This document shows positions 1-8,938 of a DNA stretch of 64,000 nt, piece after piece. Below the pieces are notes generated by a model. The model saw nothing but the letters and a program-made list of their open reading frames with translations, was not told where the DNA came from and searched no databases. Every line of letters starts with the position of its first letter. Within the stretch, counting starts at the first letter, position 1. Source of the stretch: Pseudonocardia sp. HH130629-09 (GTDB lineage Bacteria > Actinomycetota > Actinomycetes > Mycobacteriales > Pseudonocardiaceae). Made by a program: the position numbers and the translations under genes. The stretch spans positions 2,294,001 to 2,358,000 of the forward strand of contig NZ_CP011868.1 of assembly GCF_001294645.1 (NCBI RefSeq). The letters are read 5' to 3'.

Positions 1-1
1 G

Positions 2-454
2 TTCCGCCTGGACCGGGTCGAGCAGGCCGAGGAGCTCGACGAACCGGCCCGCGCACACCCCGAGGCCCGGCCCGTCGACGTCTCGCACGGGCTGTTCAGC
101 CCGCGCGCCGAGCACCGGTACGCGGTCCTGGAGCTCGAACCGGACGCCCACTGGGTCGCCGAGTACTACCCGGTCGACGAGGTGCGCACCGCCGCCGGCG
201 AGCTGGTCGAGGGTGACCCGCCGCCCGGCGCGCCGGACCCGGTGCCCGCACCGGCGGGCGGCGACGACCGGCTGCGGGTGCTGCTCCGCTTCGCCGACGA
301 CGACTGGCTGGTCCGTCTCGTGCTCGGCCTCGGCGGCGCGGCCCGCATCCTCGAACCGCCCGAGCTGGCCACGGCGGTGCGCGACCGGGCCCGCGAGGCC
401 CTCCGGACCGCCGACGCGTCACCCGGGGTCACCCCGCCCGTCACCGACGCATGA
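2..454 (+). CDS. pafC: WYL-domain transcriptional regulator, C-terminal part (PafC-like)
   Basis: The window opens inside this gene, so only about 150 C-terminal residues are visible. The fragment has the features of the C-terminal half of WYL regulators: a run of acidic residues, VAEYYPVDEV, and a final segment LRFADDDWLVRLVLGLGG followed by a helix rich in Ala and Arg. In Mycobacterium the pafB-pafC pair of WYL regulators lies directly upstream of tatA-tatC-helY, and the same downstream order is present here, which is the main reason for the PafC call. PafBC activates DNA-damage genes independently of LexA in mycobacteria; that role is inferred by family. The gene ends 132 bases before tatA. 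The N-terminal HTH cannot be checked. Confidence 0.75.
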   Translation, partial: FRLDRVEQAEELDEPARAHPEARPVDVSHGLFSPRAEHRYAVLELEPDAHWVAEYYPVDEVRTAAGELVEGDPPPGAPDPVPAPAGGDDRLRVLLRFADDDWLVRLVLGLGGAARILEPPELATAVRDRAREALRTADASPGVTPPVTDA

Positions 455-586
455 ATGCGACAGGATGACGACGACGGGATGAACACCGGGTGACCGTGGC
501 CACGTCCGACGACGGGGGGCCGGGCGACCGATTCGCCCGTGTCTACACTCAGTCCTGACCCGGCCCGATCGACGCGAGGTGGACCC

Positions 587-889
587 ATGCCCGGTGGCTA
601 CGAGTGGCTGATCATCATCGCCGTTCTGCTCCTGCTGTTCGGCGCGAAGAAGCTGCCCGAGATGGCGCGTTCGGTCGGCCAGTCCGCCCGCGTGTTCAAG
701 GGCGAGATGAAGGGCCTCAAGGACGACGACGCCCGCACCCGCCAGGGCGAGGAGCCCAAGCCCGCCCAGGAGCTGCCTGCAGCCGCCCCGGCGCCGCAGC
801 AGACCGCCCCGGCCCCGCAGCCGCAGGCCCCGCAGCAGCCGCAGGCACCCGCGCAGGCCACCGACCGGCCCGCCGGCCCGGCCGCCTGA
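587..889 (+). CDS. tatA: Sec-independent protein translocase TatA
   Basis: A 100-residue protein with the TatA layout: a short N-terminus (MPGGYEWL), one hydrophobic helix ([11 protein letters not shown]), the hinge and amphipathic helix beginning [21 protein letters not shown], then a long low-complexity tail rich in Pro, Ala and Gln. TatA forms the protein-conducting assembly for folded twin-arginine substrates in the cytoplasmic membrane. The ATG at 587 was chosen because GAGGTGG at 575-581 is well placed as a ribosome site and the transmembrane helix follows at once; an upstream ATG at 539 would put a charged segment before the helix. tatC starts 13 bases downstream, so the two are almost certainly cotranscribed. 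Confidence 0.95.
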   Translation: MPGGYEWLIIIAVLLLLFGAKKLPEMARSVGQSARVFKGEMKGLKDDDARTRQGEEPKPAQELPAAAPAPQQTAPAPQPQAPQQPQAPAQATDRPAGPAA

Positions 890-902
890 GGCACCTCCTC
901 CC

Positions 903-1961
903 GTGAAGGCACCGTTCCGTCGGAAGCGCAGGCTCAACCCCGACGGGACCATGACCCTGATCGAGCACCTCTACGAGCTGCGCAACCGGCTCGGCATCTC
1001 GCTCGCCGCGATCGTGGTGACGACGGTGTTCGGCTACATCTGGTTCGAGGTCTCGTTCCTCGGCTTCCCCAGCCTGGGGGAGCTGCTCAAGGAGCCCTAC
1101 TGCTCCCTGCCCCCCTCGGCGCGCGCGTCGCTGACGGCGGACCCGAACGTCTGCACCCTGCTCGGGACCACCCCGTTCGACCAGTTCATGCTGCGCCTGA
1201 AGGTCGGGGCGACGGCCGGGGTGATCCTGGCCTGCCCGATCTGGCTCTACCAGCTGTGGGGGTTCATCACCCCGGGCCTGCTGAAGACGGAGCGCCGCTA
1301 CGCGCTGAGCTTCGTCTCGGTCGCCGCGGTGCTGTTCGTCGCCGGCGCGGTGCTGGCCTACCTGATCATCCCGCAGGCGCTCGGCTTCCTGCTCACCATC
1401 GGTAGCGAGATCCAGACGACGGCGCTGACCGGCACGTCGTACTTCTCCCTGGTCGTCAACCTGATCGTCATCTTCGGGGTCAGCTTCCTGATCCCGCTGC
1501 TGGTCGTCGCGCTCAACGCGGCCGGGGTCGTGTCCTACGACCTGTTGCGCCGCTCCCGGCGCGGGCTGATCTTCGGGCTGTTCTGCTTCGCCGCGATCGC
1601 CACGCCCGGCCAGGACCCCATCTCGATGCTGGCGCTGGCGTTCGCGCTGACCCTGCTGTTCGAGGCGGCCATCCAGGTCTGCCGGATCACCGACCGCCGC
1701 CGGGCCCGCCGGCGGGCCGCCGAGGGCTGGGACTCCCTGGACCCGGACGAGCCGTCGCCGCTGGACACCACGCCGTCGCCGATCGAGGGGCCGTCCGGAC
1801 CGGTCGAGCCCTCCCGGATCGAGCCGCCCGCCCCGGTGTCCGCCACCTCGACGCACGTCGTTCCCCCGACCGGTGGCGCCACGGGCGCGGCGAACGCCCG
1901 CCCCGGTGCCGGGGCGAACGGGACCGCACCCGAGCCGCCCCGCTACGACGACATCACCTGA
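903..1961 (+). CDS. tatC: Sec-independent protein translocase TatC
   Basis: A 352-residue polytopic membrane protein that recognises twin-arginine signal peptides and partners TatA. Family marks visible are the N-terminal HLYELRNRL, the central [21 protein letters not shown], and a [10 protein letters not shown] segment before the last helix. Six hydrophobic segments can be traced. It begins with GTG 13 bases after tatA. The C-terminus extends about 80 residues past the last helix as a charged, then Pro/Ser/Thr-rich cytoplasmic tail (from about residue 265), a feature common in actinobacterial TatC and without a known function. No second tatA or tatB is in the window. Confidence 0.96.
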   Translation: MKAPFRRKRRLNPDGTMTLIEHLYELRNRLGISLAAIVVTTVFGYIWFEVSFLGFPSLGELLKEPYCSLPPSARASLTADPNVCTLLGTTPFDQFMLRLKVGATAGVILACPIWLYQLWGFITPGLLKTERRYALSFVSVAAVLFVAGAVLAYLIIPQALGFLLTIGSEIQTTALTGTSYFSLVVNLIVIFGVSFLIPLLVVALNAAGVVSYDLLRRSRRGLIFGLFCFAAIATPGQDPISMLALAFALTLLFEAAIQVCRITDRRRARRRAAEGWDSLDPDEPSPLDTTPSPIEGPSGPVEPSRIEPPAPVSATSTHVVPPTGGATGAANARPGAGANGTAPEPPRYDDIT

Positions 1962-2062
1962 CCGGGCGGCGCCGCAGATCCCCCCGCGGCCCGGTCCGGC
2001 ACGGCTCCGTAGGCTGGCTCCCCGGATCGGGTCGGGCGGCACTGAGGAGCGGGTCGGGACAG

Positions 2063-2809
2063 ATGAAGTACAATCGGGTGGTCATCAAGCTCAGCGGACA
2101 GGCGATGGCCGGTGCCGACGGCTTCGGGTTCTCCGCGCAGGCCCTCGCCCACCTCGCCGACCAGATCCGGCAGATGGGCGCGCTCGGGGTGCAGGTCGCG
2201 GTCGTCGTCGGCGGCGGGAACGTGTTCCGCGGCAACCGGTCCGAGACCTGGGGGATCGACCGCGTCGAGGCCGACAACATCGGCATGCTCGGCACCGTGA
2301 TCAACGGCCTCCTGCTGCGCGGCAAGCTGTCCGCCGGCGGCGAGGAGAACGTCCGCGTCATGACCGCGATCCCGATCAACGCCGTCGCCGAGCCGTTCCT
2401 GCGGCTGCGCGCCAAGCGGCACCTGGAGAAGGACGCGATCCTGATCTTCTCCGGCGGCAACGGGCAGCCGTTCATCACCACCGACTACCCGAGCGTGCAG
2501 CGCGCCCTGGAGATCGGCGCGGACGCCCTGCTGGTGGCCAAGCACGGCACCGACGGCGTCTACGACACCGACCCGCGCACCAACCCCGACGCCCGCCGCT
2601 ACGAGCGCCTGCCCTACGACGAGGTGCTGTCGCGCCGGCTGGCCGTGATGGACCAGACCGCGTTCATCCTGGCCCGCGACCACGGCCTGCCCCTGCACGT
2701 GTTCGACATCGAGAAGGACGGCCTGATGGCCGCCATCTGCCGTGGCGAGCACCACGGCACCGAGATCAACCCCGACATCGTCGAGGCGGAGTTCGCCCGG
2801 CCGGAGTAG
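2063..2809 (+). CDS. UMP kinase-like amino acid kinase (PyrH paralogue)
   Basis: A 248-residue amino-acid-kinase-fold protein very similar to UMP kinase, which phosphorylates UMP to UDP. PyrH marks include VVIKLSGQ at the start (usual form KLSGE), GGGNVFRGN, NIGMLGTVINGLLL and GVYDTDPRTNPDARRY. The nucleotide segment reads IFSGGNGQPFITTDYPS rather than the usual GGTGNPFFTTD, so this is a divergent member. Canonical pyrH sits beside rpsB-tsf-frr; here the gene lies between tatC and helY, which are adjacent in Mycobacterium. It is therefore probably a second copy, with unconfirmed substrate. GAGGAG at 2044-2049 lies 13 bases before the ATG, slightly far. Confidence 0.8.
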   Translation: MKYNRVVIKLSGQAMAGADGFGFSAQALAHLADQIRQMGALGVQVAVVVGGGNVFRGNRSETWGIDRVEADNIGMLGTVINGLLLRGKLSAGGEENVRVMTAIPINAVAEPFLRLRAKRHLEKDAILIFSGGNGQPFITTDYPSVQRALEIGADALLVAKHGTDGVYDTDPRTNPDARRYERLPYDEVLSRRLAVMDQTAFILARDHGLPLHVFDIEKDGLMAAICRGEHHGTEINPDIVEAEFARPE

Positions 2810-2882
2810 GCCGGCGGTCACACGTGGCCCGGCTCACCCTGTGACGGAGCAGGGTGTCGGTGCCGTGTGACAGCCTGGGGCG

Positions 2883-5768
2883 GTGAATGGTTCCGCCGAC
2901 CCGGCCGCCGCGTACGCGGCGGCGAAGGCCCGCGCCGCCTACCCGCGGCTGGCCGAGTTCACCGGTCTGATGCCCTTCGACCTGGACCCGTTCCAGCGCG
3001 AGGCGTGCGAGGCGCTGGAGGACGGCCACGGGGTGCTGCTGTGTGCGCCCACCGGCGCCGGGAAGACCGTCGCGGGCGAGTTCGCCGTGCACCTGGCCCT
3101 GTCCGAGGGCCGCAAGTGCTTCTACACCACGCCGATCAAGGCGCTGTCGAACCAGAAGTACGCCGACCTGGTCGCCCGCTACGGCGCGGACGCGGTCGGC
3201 CTGCTCACCGGCGACACCGCGGTGAACGGCGACGCCCAGGTGGTCGTGATGACCACCGAGGTGCTCCGCAACATGATCTACGCCGACTCGGACAAGGCGG
3301 CGAACCGGCGGCTGGACCACCTCGGCTACGTGGTGATGGACGAGATCCACTACCTGGCCGACCGGTTCCGCGGCGCGGTCTGGGAGGAGGTCATCCTCCA
3401 GCTGCCCGAGCACGTCGCGGTGGTGGGTCTCTCGGCCACGGTCAGCAACGCCGAGGAGTTCGGCGACTGGCTGGTCGAGGTCCGTGGCGACACCCGCGTC
3501 GTGGTCGACGAGCACCGCCCGGTGCCGCTGTGGCAGCACATGATGGTCGGCAACCGGCTGTTCGACATGTTCGGCGAGCGGCGCACCCCCGGCGGGCCCG
3601 GGGAGGTCGTCGTCGACCCGGAGCTGGTCCGCTACACCCGCGAGATGGCGCGGCGGGACTTCACGACCTCCCGCGCCGCGGACCGGGCGGGCGATCGCGG
3701 TCCGCGCGGGCGGGGCGGCCCGCAGCGCGGACGCACCCGGGGCGGGAAGACCGACTCCACTGCCGTCGTCGGGCGGGGGCCGCGCGGGGGGTTCCGGCCG
3801 CCGTCGCGGGTGCAGGTGATCGACCGGCTCGACCGCGAGGGGCTCCTGCCCGCGATCACGTTCGTCTTCTCCCGGGCCGGCTGCGACGCCGCCGTCGGGC
3901 AGTGCGTGCGGGCCGGGGTGCGCCTGACCGTGCCCGAGGAGGTCGACGAGATCCGCCGGATCGTCGAGAAGCACACCGGCGACCTGCCGCAGGCGGACCT
4001 GGGTGTGCTCGGGTACTGGGAGTGGCGCGAGGCGCTGGAACGCGGCGTCGCCGCCCACCACGCCGGGCTTCTGCCGGCGTTCAAGGAGACCGTCGAGGAG
4101 CTGTTCGTCGCCGGCCTGGTGCGCTGTGTGTTCGCCACCGAGACCCTGGCGCTGGGCATCAACATGCCCGCCCGCACCGTCGTGCTGGAGCGGCTGGTCA
4201 AGTACAACGGCGAGGCCCACGTCGACCTCACCCCCGGCGAGTACACCCAGCTCACCGGGCGCGCCGGGCGGCGCGGGATCGACGTCGAGGGCCACGCCGT
4301 CGTGCTCTGGACCCCCGGCATGGACCCGGAGCAGGTCGGTGGGCTGGCCTCCACCCGCACCTATCCGCTGCGCAGCTCGTTCCGGCCCGTGTACAACATG
4401 GCGGTCAACCTGGTCGGGCGCCTCGGCACCGACGCCGCCCGCGAGCTGCTGGAACGCTCCTTCGGGCAGTTCCAGGCCGACCGGTCGGTGGTCGGGCTGG
4501 CCCGGCGGATCGACCGCAACAACGAGGCCCTGGAGGGCTACCGGGAGGCGATGACCTGCCACCTCGGCGACTTCGCCGAGTACGCCGACCTGCGGCGGCG
4601 CATCTCCGACCGGGAGAAGTCGCTGCGTCGCCAGAACACCGTCGCCGCCCGGGACGAGGCCACGGAGTCGCTACGCGAGCTGCGCCCCGGCGACGTGATC
4701 GCGGTGCCCTCGGGCAGGCGCGCCGGGATCGTCGTGGTGCTCGACCCGGGGATCGGGGCGGTGTCGGCTGCGGGCCGTGACCCCGAGGTCCGGCCGCTGG
4801 TGTGCACCGAGGACCGGTGGGCGGGGCGGCTGTCGGCCGCGGACTTCCCGGACGCGGTGGAGGTGCTGGGCCGGATCAAGCTGCCCAAGCGGGTGGAGCA
4901 CCGCTCCCCGCAGGTCCGCCGGGACCTCGCCGCCTCGTTGCGCGCCTCCCGGCTGGGGGAGGGTCGCGCCGTCGGGCGTCGTCGCCGGCCCGGGGTGCAG
5001 GACGACCCGGAGCTGTCCACGCTGCGGCGGGCCCTGCGGGCGCACCCCTGCCACGGCTGCGACGACCGGGAGGCGCACGCCCGCTGGGCCGAGCGGCACG
5101 CCCGCCTCGAGCGGGAGACCGAGTCGCTGCGGCAGAAGGTGCGGGCCACGACGCACTCGCTGGCCCGGGCGTTCGACCGGATCCGGGCGCTGCTCGCCGA
5201 GCGCGGCTACCTCGTCCCGGCCGGGGAGACCGAGCCCGGTGAGGAGGAGATCACCCCGCACGGCCGGATCCTGGCCCGGCTGTGGGGCGAGTCGGACCTG
5301 CTGGCCGCCGAGTGCCTGCGGCACGGCGCCTGGGACGGCCTGGAACCCGAGGAGCTGGCGGCGGTCGTCTCGGCGCTGGTCTACGAGTCCCGCCGCGACG
5401 ACGCCCCGATGCCGCGGCTGCCCCCCGGCCCGGTGTCCGAGGCGCTGGAGCGCACCGTGCGGCTGTGGGAGGAGCTCGACGCCGACCAGCGCCGGCACAA
5501 GGCCGAACGCACCCGGGCACCCGACCTGGCCTTCGCCTGGCCGATGCACCGGTGGGCCCGCGGGGAGTCCCTGGCGCAGGTCCTGGAGGCCGCCGAGCGG
5601 AACGGGCACGAGCTGTCCGCGGGCGACTTCGTACGCTGGACCCGGCAGGTCCTCGACCTGCTCGACCAGATCGCCGGGGTCGCCGGGCGGTCGAGCCCGG
5701 TCGGGAAGGCGGCCCACCGGGCTTCCGGTGCCGTCCGGCGCGGTGTGGTCGCGGCCGGTATGCAGTAG
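2883..5768 (+). CDS. helY: DEAD/DEAH-box RNA helicase HelY (Ski2/Mtr4-like)
   Basis: A 961-residue superfamily 2 helicase. Visible motifs are the Q-like FQREACEAL, Walker A APTGAGKT (residues 55-62), DEIH (about 153-156), SAT (in LSATVSNAEEF), the motif IV-V region with FATETLALGINMPART and the motif VI QLTGRAGRRGID. Residues about 260-300 hold an inserted Arg/Gly-rich stretch (repeated RGG-like units) that may bind RNA. The C-terminal half resembles the DSHCT region of Ski2-like helicases. Mycobacterial helY also follows tatC. The GTG start has no clear ribosome site; a CAGCCT hexamer six bases upstream of it might serve as the -10 of a leaderless promoter. Confidence 0.93.
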   Translation: MNGSADPAAAYAAAKARAAYPRLAEFTGLMPFDLDPFQREACEALEDGHGVLLCAPTGAGKTVAGEFAVHLALSEGRKCFYTTPIKALSNQKYADLVARYGADAVGLLTGDTAVNGDAQVVVMTTEVLRNMIYADSDKAANRRLDHLGYVVMDEIHYLADRFRGAVWEEVILQLPEHVAVVGLSATVSNAEEFGDWLVEVRGDTRVVVDEHRPVPLWQHMMVGNRLFDMFGERRTPGGPGEVVVDPELVRYTREMARRDFTTSRAADRAGDRGPRGRGGPQRGRTRGGKTDSTAVVGRGPRGGFRPPSRVQVIDRLDREGLLPAITFVFSRAGCDAAVGQCVRAGVRLTVPEEVDEIRRIVEKHTGDLPQADLGVLGYWEWREALERGVAAHHAGLLPAFKETVEELFVAGLVRCVFATETLALGINMPARTVVLERLVKYNGEAHVDLTPGEYTQLTGRAGRRGIDVEGHAVVLWTPGMDPEQVGGLASTRTYPLRSSFRPVYNMAVNLVGRLGTDAARELLERSFGQFQADRSVVGLARRIDRNNEALEGYREAMTCHLGDFAEYADLRRRISDREKSLRRQNTVAARDEATESLRELRPGDVIAVPSGRRAGIVVVLDPGIGAVSAAGRDPEVRPLVCTEDRWAGRLSAADFPDAVEVLGRIKLPKRVEHRSPQVRRDLAASLRASRLGEGRAVGRRRRPGVQDDPELSTLRRALRAHPCHGCDDREAHARWAERHARLERETESLRQKVRATTHSLARAFDRIRALLAERGYLVPAGETEPGEEEITPHGRILARLWGESDLLAAECLRHGAWDGLEPEELAAVVSALVYESRRDDAPMPRLPPGPVSEALERTVRLWEELDADQRRHKAERTRAPDLAFAWPMHRWARGESLAQVLEAAERNGHELSAGDFVRWTRQVLDLLDQIAGVAGRSSPVGKAAHRASGAVRRGVVAAGMQ

Positions 5769-5807
5769 CGGTCACCGGCACACGGCACCAGCACACGGCA
5801 CGAACAG

Positions 5808-5875
5808 ACGGCCACGAACACGGCCACGAACACGGCCACGAACACGGCCACGAACACGGCCACGAACACGGCCAC
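5808..5875 (+). repeat. 12-bp tandem repeat, five and two-thirds copies
   Basis: The unit ACGGCCACGAAC is repeated exactly five times from 5808 to 5867, followed by a partial copy. Degenerate precursors (cacggcac, gcacacggcacgaa) stand just upstream. It fills most of the 149-base gap between helY and the DUF4333 gene. One plus frame reads HEHGHEHG..., but that frame has no start codon after helY and meets a stop at 5912-5914, so I regard the repeat as non-coding. Slippage during replication should make the copy number variable between strains. Confidence 0.9.
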
Positions 5876-5917
5876 AGACAGCAGGAACGACGAGAGAGAC
5901 GGGCGGACGAGTAGGCG

Positions 5918-6862
5918 ATGAACAACCCGCAGGGACCGGACCGGCATCCCGAGGATGCCGCGGAGCGGACCGGGGAGATCCCCGCCTGGGGCACGCCACC
6001 GCCCGGCGGGTGGGGCGCGGACCCCGAGACCACCGGAGCCTGGTCCCCCGAGCGCGACGACCGTGACGGCTGGGCCACCCTCGGCAGCACCGACGCGGGC
6101 TGGGACCCGGCCACCGCCCGCCGGGACGCCACCCACGACACCGGCGGCGCGCCCGTGCAGGGCACCGGCGGCTGGGACGCCGTCCCGCCCGCCGGCGGGC
6201 GCCACAGCGGCGACACCGGCGGCTGGGCCGCCCACGACGGATCGGCCCCCGGCGGCGACACCGGGGACCGGACCCGCGCCGAGCCGCTGTGGGGCGACGA
6301 GGCGGGCACCGGCACCGATACCGGCACCGACGGCGGGTGGGCCGTCCCGACCGGGCGCCGCGCCCGTCGTCGGGCCGCCGGGGCCGGAGCCCCCACCGAC
6401 GCCGTGCCGGCGTCCTCGCCGGGGTCGCCCTGGGCCGACGCGCAGTCCACCGCGGCGGTCCCCGCCGACGGCGGGGCCGGTGCGGGCGGGTGGCAGAACC
6501 CCGGCCCCGGCGAGGACGAGCCCTGGGTGTCGCGGGACGCGGTGCGTTCCCCGTCGAGGACCCGGTTGTGGATCCTGGCCGGGATCGGCGCCGTGGTGGT
6601 GGCCGCGCTCGTCGTCGGGGCGCTGTTCTGGGCGGGCGTGCTCGGCAGCGACCGGCTCGACCGCACCGCGCTGCAGGCCGGGGTCACCCAGGTCCTCACC
6701 CGGGACTACGGCCTGCAGGTCGGTGCGATCGCCTGCCCGGAGGACGTCGAGGTGTCGCCCGGCACACGGTTCACCTGCCAGGCCGTCGTCGACGGCGAGC
6801 AGGTCGAGGTCCCCGTGGTCGTGACCAGCGACCAGGGCGACTACCAGGTCGGGCGGGTCTGA
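5918..6862 (+). CDS. DUF4333 domain membrane protein with long Gly/Trp-rich N-terminus
   Basis: A 314-residue protein. Residues 1-205 are low-complexity and hydrophilic, with repeated GGW/TGGW units (for example GTGGWDAVPPAGG and DTGGWAAHDG). A single transmembrane helix (LWILAGIGAVVVAALVVGALFW, about residues 210-231) follows, then a compact C-terminal domain with two cysteines (IACPEDVEVSPGTRFTC) matching DUF4333. The topology suggests a cytoplasmic disordered arm and an extracytoplasmic DUF4333 domain. DUF4333 has no established function. It follows helY after a repeat-filled gap; TAG at 5912-5914 closes the same frame just upstream, fixing the ATG at 5918. Confidence 0.75.
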   Translation: MNNPQGPDRHPEDAAERTGEIPAWGTPPPGGWGADPETTGAWSPERDDRDGWATLGSTDAGWDPATARRDATHDTGGAPVQGTGGWDAVPPAGGRHSGDTGGWAAHDGSAPGGDTGDRTRAEPLWGDEAGTGTDTGTDGGWAVPTGRRARRRAAGAGAPTDAVPASSPGSPWADAQSTAAVPADGGAGAGGWQNPGPGEDEPWVSRDAVRSPSRTRLWILAGIGAVVVAALVVGALFWAGVLGSDRLDRTALQAGVTQVLTRDYGLQVGAIACPEDVEVSPGTRFTCQAVVDGEQVEVPVVVTSDQGDYQVGRV

Positions 6863-6929
6863 CCGGGCTGCGGTGACGGCCGGGTAATCGGCTGGCGCGC
6901 GGGGCGCGCGGGCGCGAGGCTCGTCGGAT

Positions 6930-8186
6930 GTGAGCCCCGATGCCCCGTACCCCGCCCCGCCGACGGCCGCCCCGCACACGGTCCGCACCCTGGCCGACCC
7001 CGCCGACCGGCGGCGTGCGTTCGACCTGTTCCTGGGCACCCTGCACCACGGCCCGATCACCGACGACGCGTGGGAGGCCCACGGCCAGGCCGCCGAAGAG
7101 CACTGGCTCGGCGTCACCGACCCCTCCGGCGCGATCGTCGGCTCCGCGTACTCCTTCCCGACCCGGCTGACCCTGCCCGGCGGGACCCGGGTCCCCGCGG
7201 CCGCGGTGAGCGGCGTGGGGGTGCGACCCGACCGGACCCGCGCCGGGCGGCTGACGGCCCTCATGCGCGCCCAGCTGAGGGCGGCCCGCGACCGCGGCGA
7301 TGTCGCCGCCGTGCTCCGCGCTTCGGAGGCCACCATCTACGGCCGCTACGGCTACGGCATCGCCTCCCGCGGCGACCACGTCCGCGTCACGACGGGCGCC
7401 ACGTGGCGCCCGGAGGCCCCGGCCGGGGGCACGGTGCGGATGCTCGACCCCGACGAGGCGACCGCGCTGCTTCCCGACCTGCAGGAACGCCTCGCCGCGC
7501 ACCGCCCGGGCGGGATGACCCGCTCCGCGCGCTGGTGGCGGCGAGCGCTGCGCCCCGCGGGCCCGTCCGCCGGGGAGTACAAGGGCGTGGCGGTGCACAC
7601 CGGCACCGACGGCGTCGACGACGGGTTCGTGGTGTGGGGCGTATCCGAGGGCGACCTGGCCACCGGCGCCACGGACGAGGTCCGGCTGCAGCAGCTCTGG
7701 TCCGCCGGGCCCGCCGCGACGGCCGGGCTGTGGCGGTTCCTGACCGGTCTCGACCTGGCCGGTGCGGTGATCGGCTGGGTACGCCCGCTCGACGAGGACC
7801 TCGACCTGATGCTGACCGACTTCCGGGCCCACCGGGTCACCGGGCGCGGCGACGACCTGTGGCTGCGCCTGCTCGACCCGGGCGGGGCGCTGAGGGCTCG
7901 CACCTGGGGGCCGGGCGACCCGGTCGTGCTGCGGGTGCACGACGCGTTCCTCGGCGACAGCGGCACCTGGCGCCTCGCCGGCGGCGCCGCCGAGCCCGCT
8001 GCGGACGCCGACCCGGACCTGGAGTGCACCGTCGACGCGCTGTCGGCGGCGTTCCTCGGTGACCGGTCGCCGTCGTCGCTGGTGGCGGCGGGTCGCTGGA
8101 GCGAGCGCACCCCCGGAGCGGCGGTCCGCGCGGACGCGCTGTTCGCGGTGCCCGGCCCGGCCCCGTGGTGCGGCACGTTCTTCTGA
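6930..8186 (+). CDS. Eis-type GNAT N-acetyltransferase
   Basis: A 418-residue protein with the Eis architecture: an N-terminal GNAT domain with a VSGVGVRPDRTRAGRLTALMRAQL acetyl-CoA-binding region (about residues 89-113), the segment ASEATIYGRYGYGIAS, a second GNAT-like domain, and a C-terminal sterol-carrier-like domain ending in a free Phe-Phe. Eis proteins acetylate amines, and the mycobacterial one inactivates aminoglycosides; the natural substrate here is unknown. The terminal carboxylate takes part in catalysis in the family, so the intact end matters. The GTG start lacks a ribosome site; GAGGCT at 6916-6921 could be the -10 of a leaderless promoter. Confidence 0.9.
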   Translation: MSPDAPYPAPPTAAPHTVRTLADPADRRRAFDLFLGTLHHGPITDDAWEAHGQAAEEHWLGVTDPSGAIVGSAYSFPTRLTLPGGTRVPAAAVSGVGVRPDRTRAGRLTALMRAQLRAARDRGDVAAVLRASEATIYGRYGYGIASRGDHVRVTTGATWRPEAPAGGTVRMLDPDEATALLPDLQERLAAHRPGGMTRSARWWRRALRPAGPSAGEYKGVAVHTGTDGVDDGFVVWGVSEGDLATGATDEVRLQQLWSAGPAATAGLWRFLTGLDLAGAVIGWVRPLDEDLDLMLTDFRAHRVTGRGDDLWLRLLDPGGALRARTWGPGDPVVLRVHDAFLGDSGTWRLAGGAAEPAADADPDLECTVDALSAAFLGDRSPSSLVAAGRWSERTPGAAVRADALFAVPGPAPWCGTFF

Positions 8187-8276
8187 GCGCGGCGGGCGAC
8201 CCGGATCCGGCGACTCCTGCCCCCCGCTGGCCCGCCGGACCGCCGGCCCGCCGGCCGGGCGGGACGGACGGGGCGC

Positions 8277-8906
8277 TCAGGCCCGGCGGCGGGCGCGCAC
8301 GACCGCGTCGTGCCCGGCCACCGTGCTCCCGTCGGGCAGTGTCACCGGCCGCGGACGGGCTTCGGCGACCAGCACCTCCCACCGGGCCGGGTCGAGCGCC
8401 CCGGCGAGCTCCTGCTCGTCGGGGAACATCTCCGGCTCGGGCGGGCGCGGGATCCCCGCGGTCAGGTCGCGCGGGTGGTGCAGCACCAGCAGTAGCGTCC
8501 CGCCGAGCGCGACGGCGTCGGCGAGCGCGGCGTACAGCGGGCGGCGCACGTCCGGGGGCAGGTGCAGGAACTGGGCGGTGACCAGGTCGTAGACGCCCGC
8601 GGCGGGCGGGTCGGAGCGCAGGTCGGTCGCGGTGAGGGTGACCGCGTCGGTGACCCCGGCCCGCGCCACGGCGGCCCGGGCCCGCTCCAGCGCGACGGGG
8701 GAGACGTCGACGGCGTCCACCCGCCACCCTCGCGCGGCGAGCCAGACCGCGTCGCCGCCCTCCCCGCAGCCGACGTCGAGGGCCCGCCCGGGCGGCAGGT
8801 CCGCGGCCTCGGCGACGAGGACGGCGTTGGCGTCGCCGCTCCACAGCTGCGGGCGGGTGGCGTAGTGGGCGTCCCAGAACGCCGCGGACCAATGCGGTTC
8901 CCCCAT
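8277..8906 (-). CDS. Class I SAM-dependent methyltransferase, 5' end replaced by an IS3 element
   Basis: About 209 residues with a Rossmann methyltransferase core: motif I LDVGCGEGGDAVWLA (about residues 42-56), an acidic motif II VDAVDVSP, and motif IV YDLVTAQFLHL, similar to TehB/thiopurine-type enzymes. Substrate unknown. The first codons of the present frame (MGEPH) come from the terminal repeat of the IS3 element at 8893-10163. The sequence past the other end of the element shows the original start: GAGGAG, five bases, then GTG coding M-T-E-D-H-W in the same frame (GTG at 10180-10178). The new ATG at 8906-8904 has no ribosome site ahead of it, so expression is probably low. Confidence 0.82.
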   Translation of the reverse strand: MGEPHWSAAFWDAHYATRPQLWSGDANAVLVAEAADLPPGRALDVGCGEGGDAVWLAARGWRVDAVDVSPVALERARAAVARAGVTDAVTLTATDLRSDPPAAGVYDLVTAQFLHLPPDVRRPLYAALADAVALGGTLLLVLHHPRDLTAGIPRPPEPEMFPDEQELAGALDPARWEVLVAEARPRPVTLPDGSTVAGHDAVVRARRRA

Positions 8907-8938
8907 GATCGGGGAGGCATCAGCTATAAGGGGTAGCG

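Noticed and set aside
2766..4562. Long minus-strand frame of 598 residues opposite helY
   Set aside because: Composition is His/Gly/Pro/Arg/Val-rich as expected for antisense of GC-rich codons; helY on the plus strand has all helicase motifs.
5282..5914. An open frame ending in HEHGHEHG repeats that might encode a His-rich metal-binding protein
   Set aside because: It overlaps helY in another frame, has shadow composition, and has no start codon after the helY stop; the repeat part alone cannot be translated from a recognised start.
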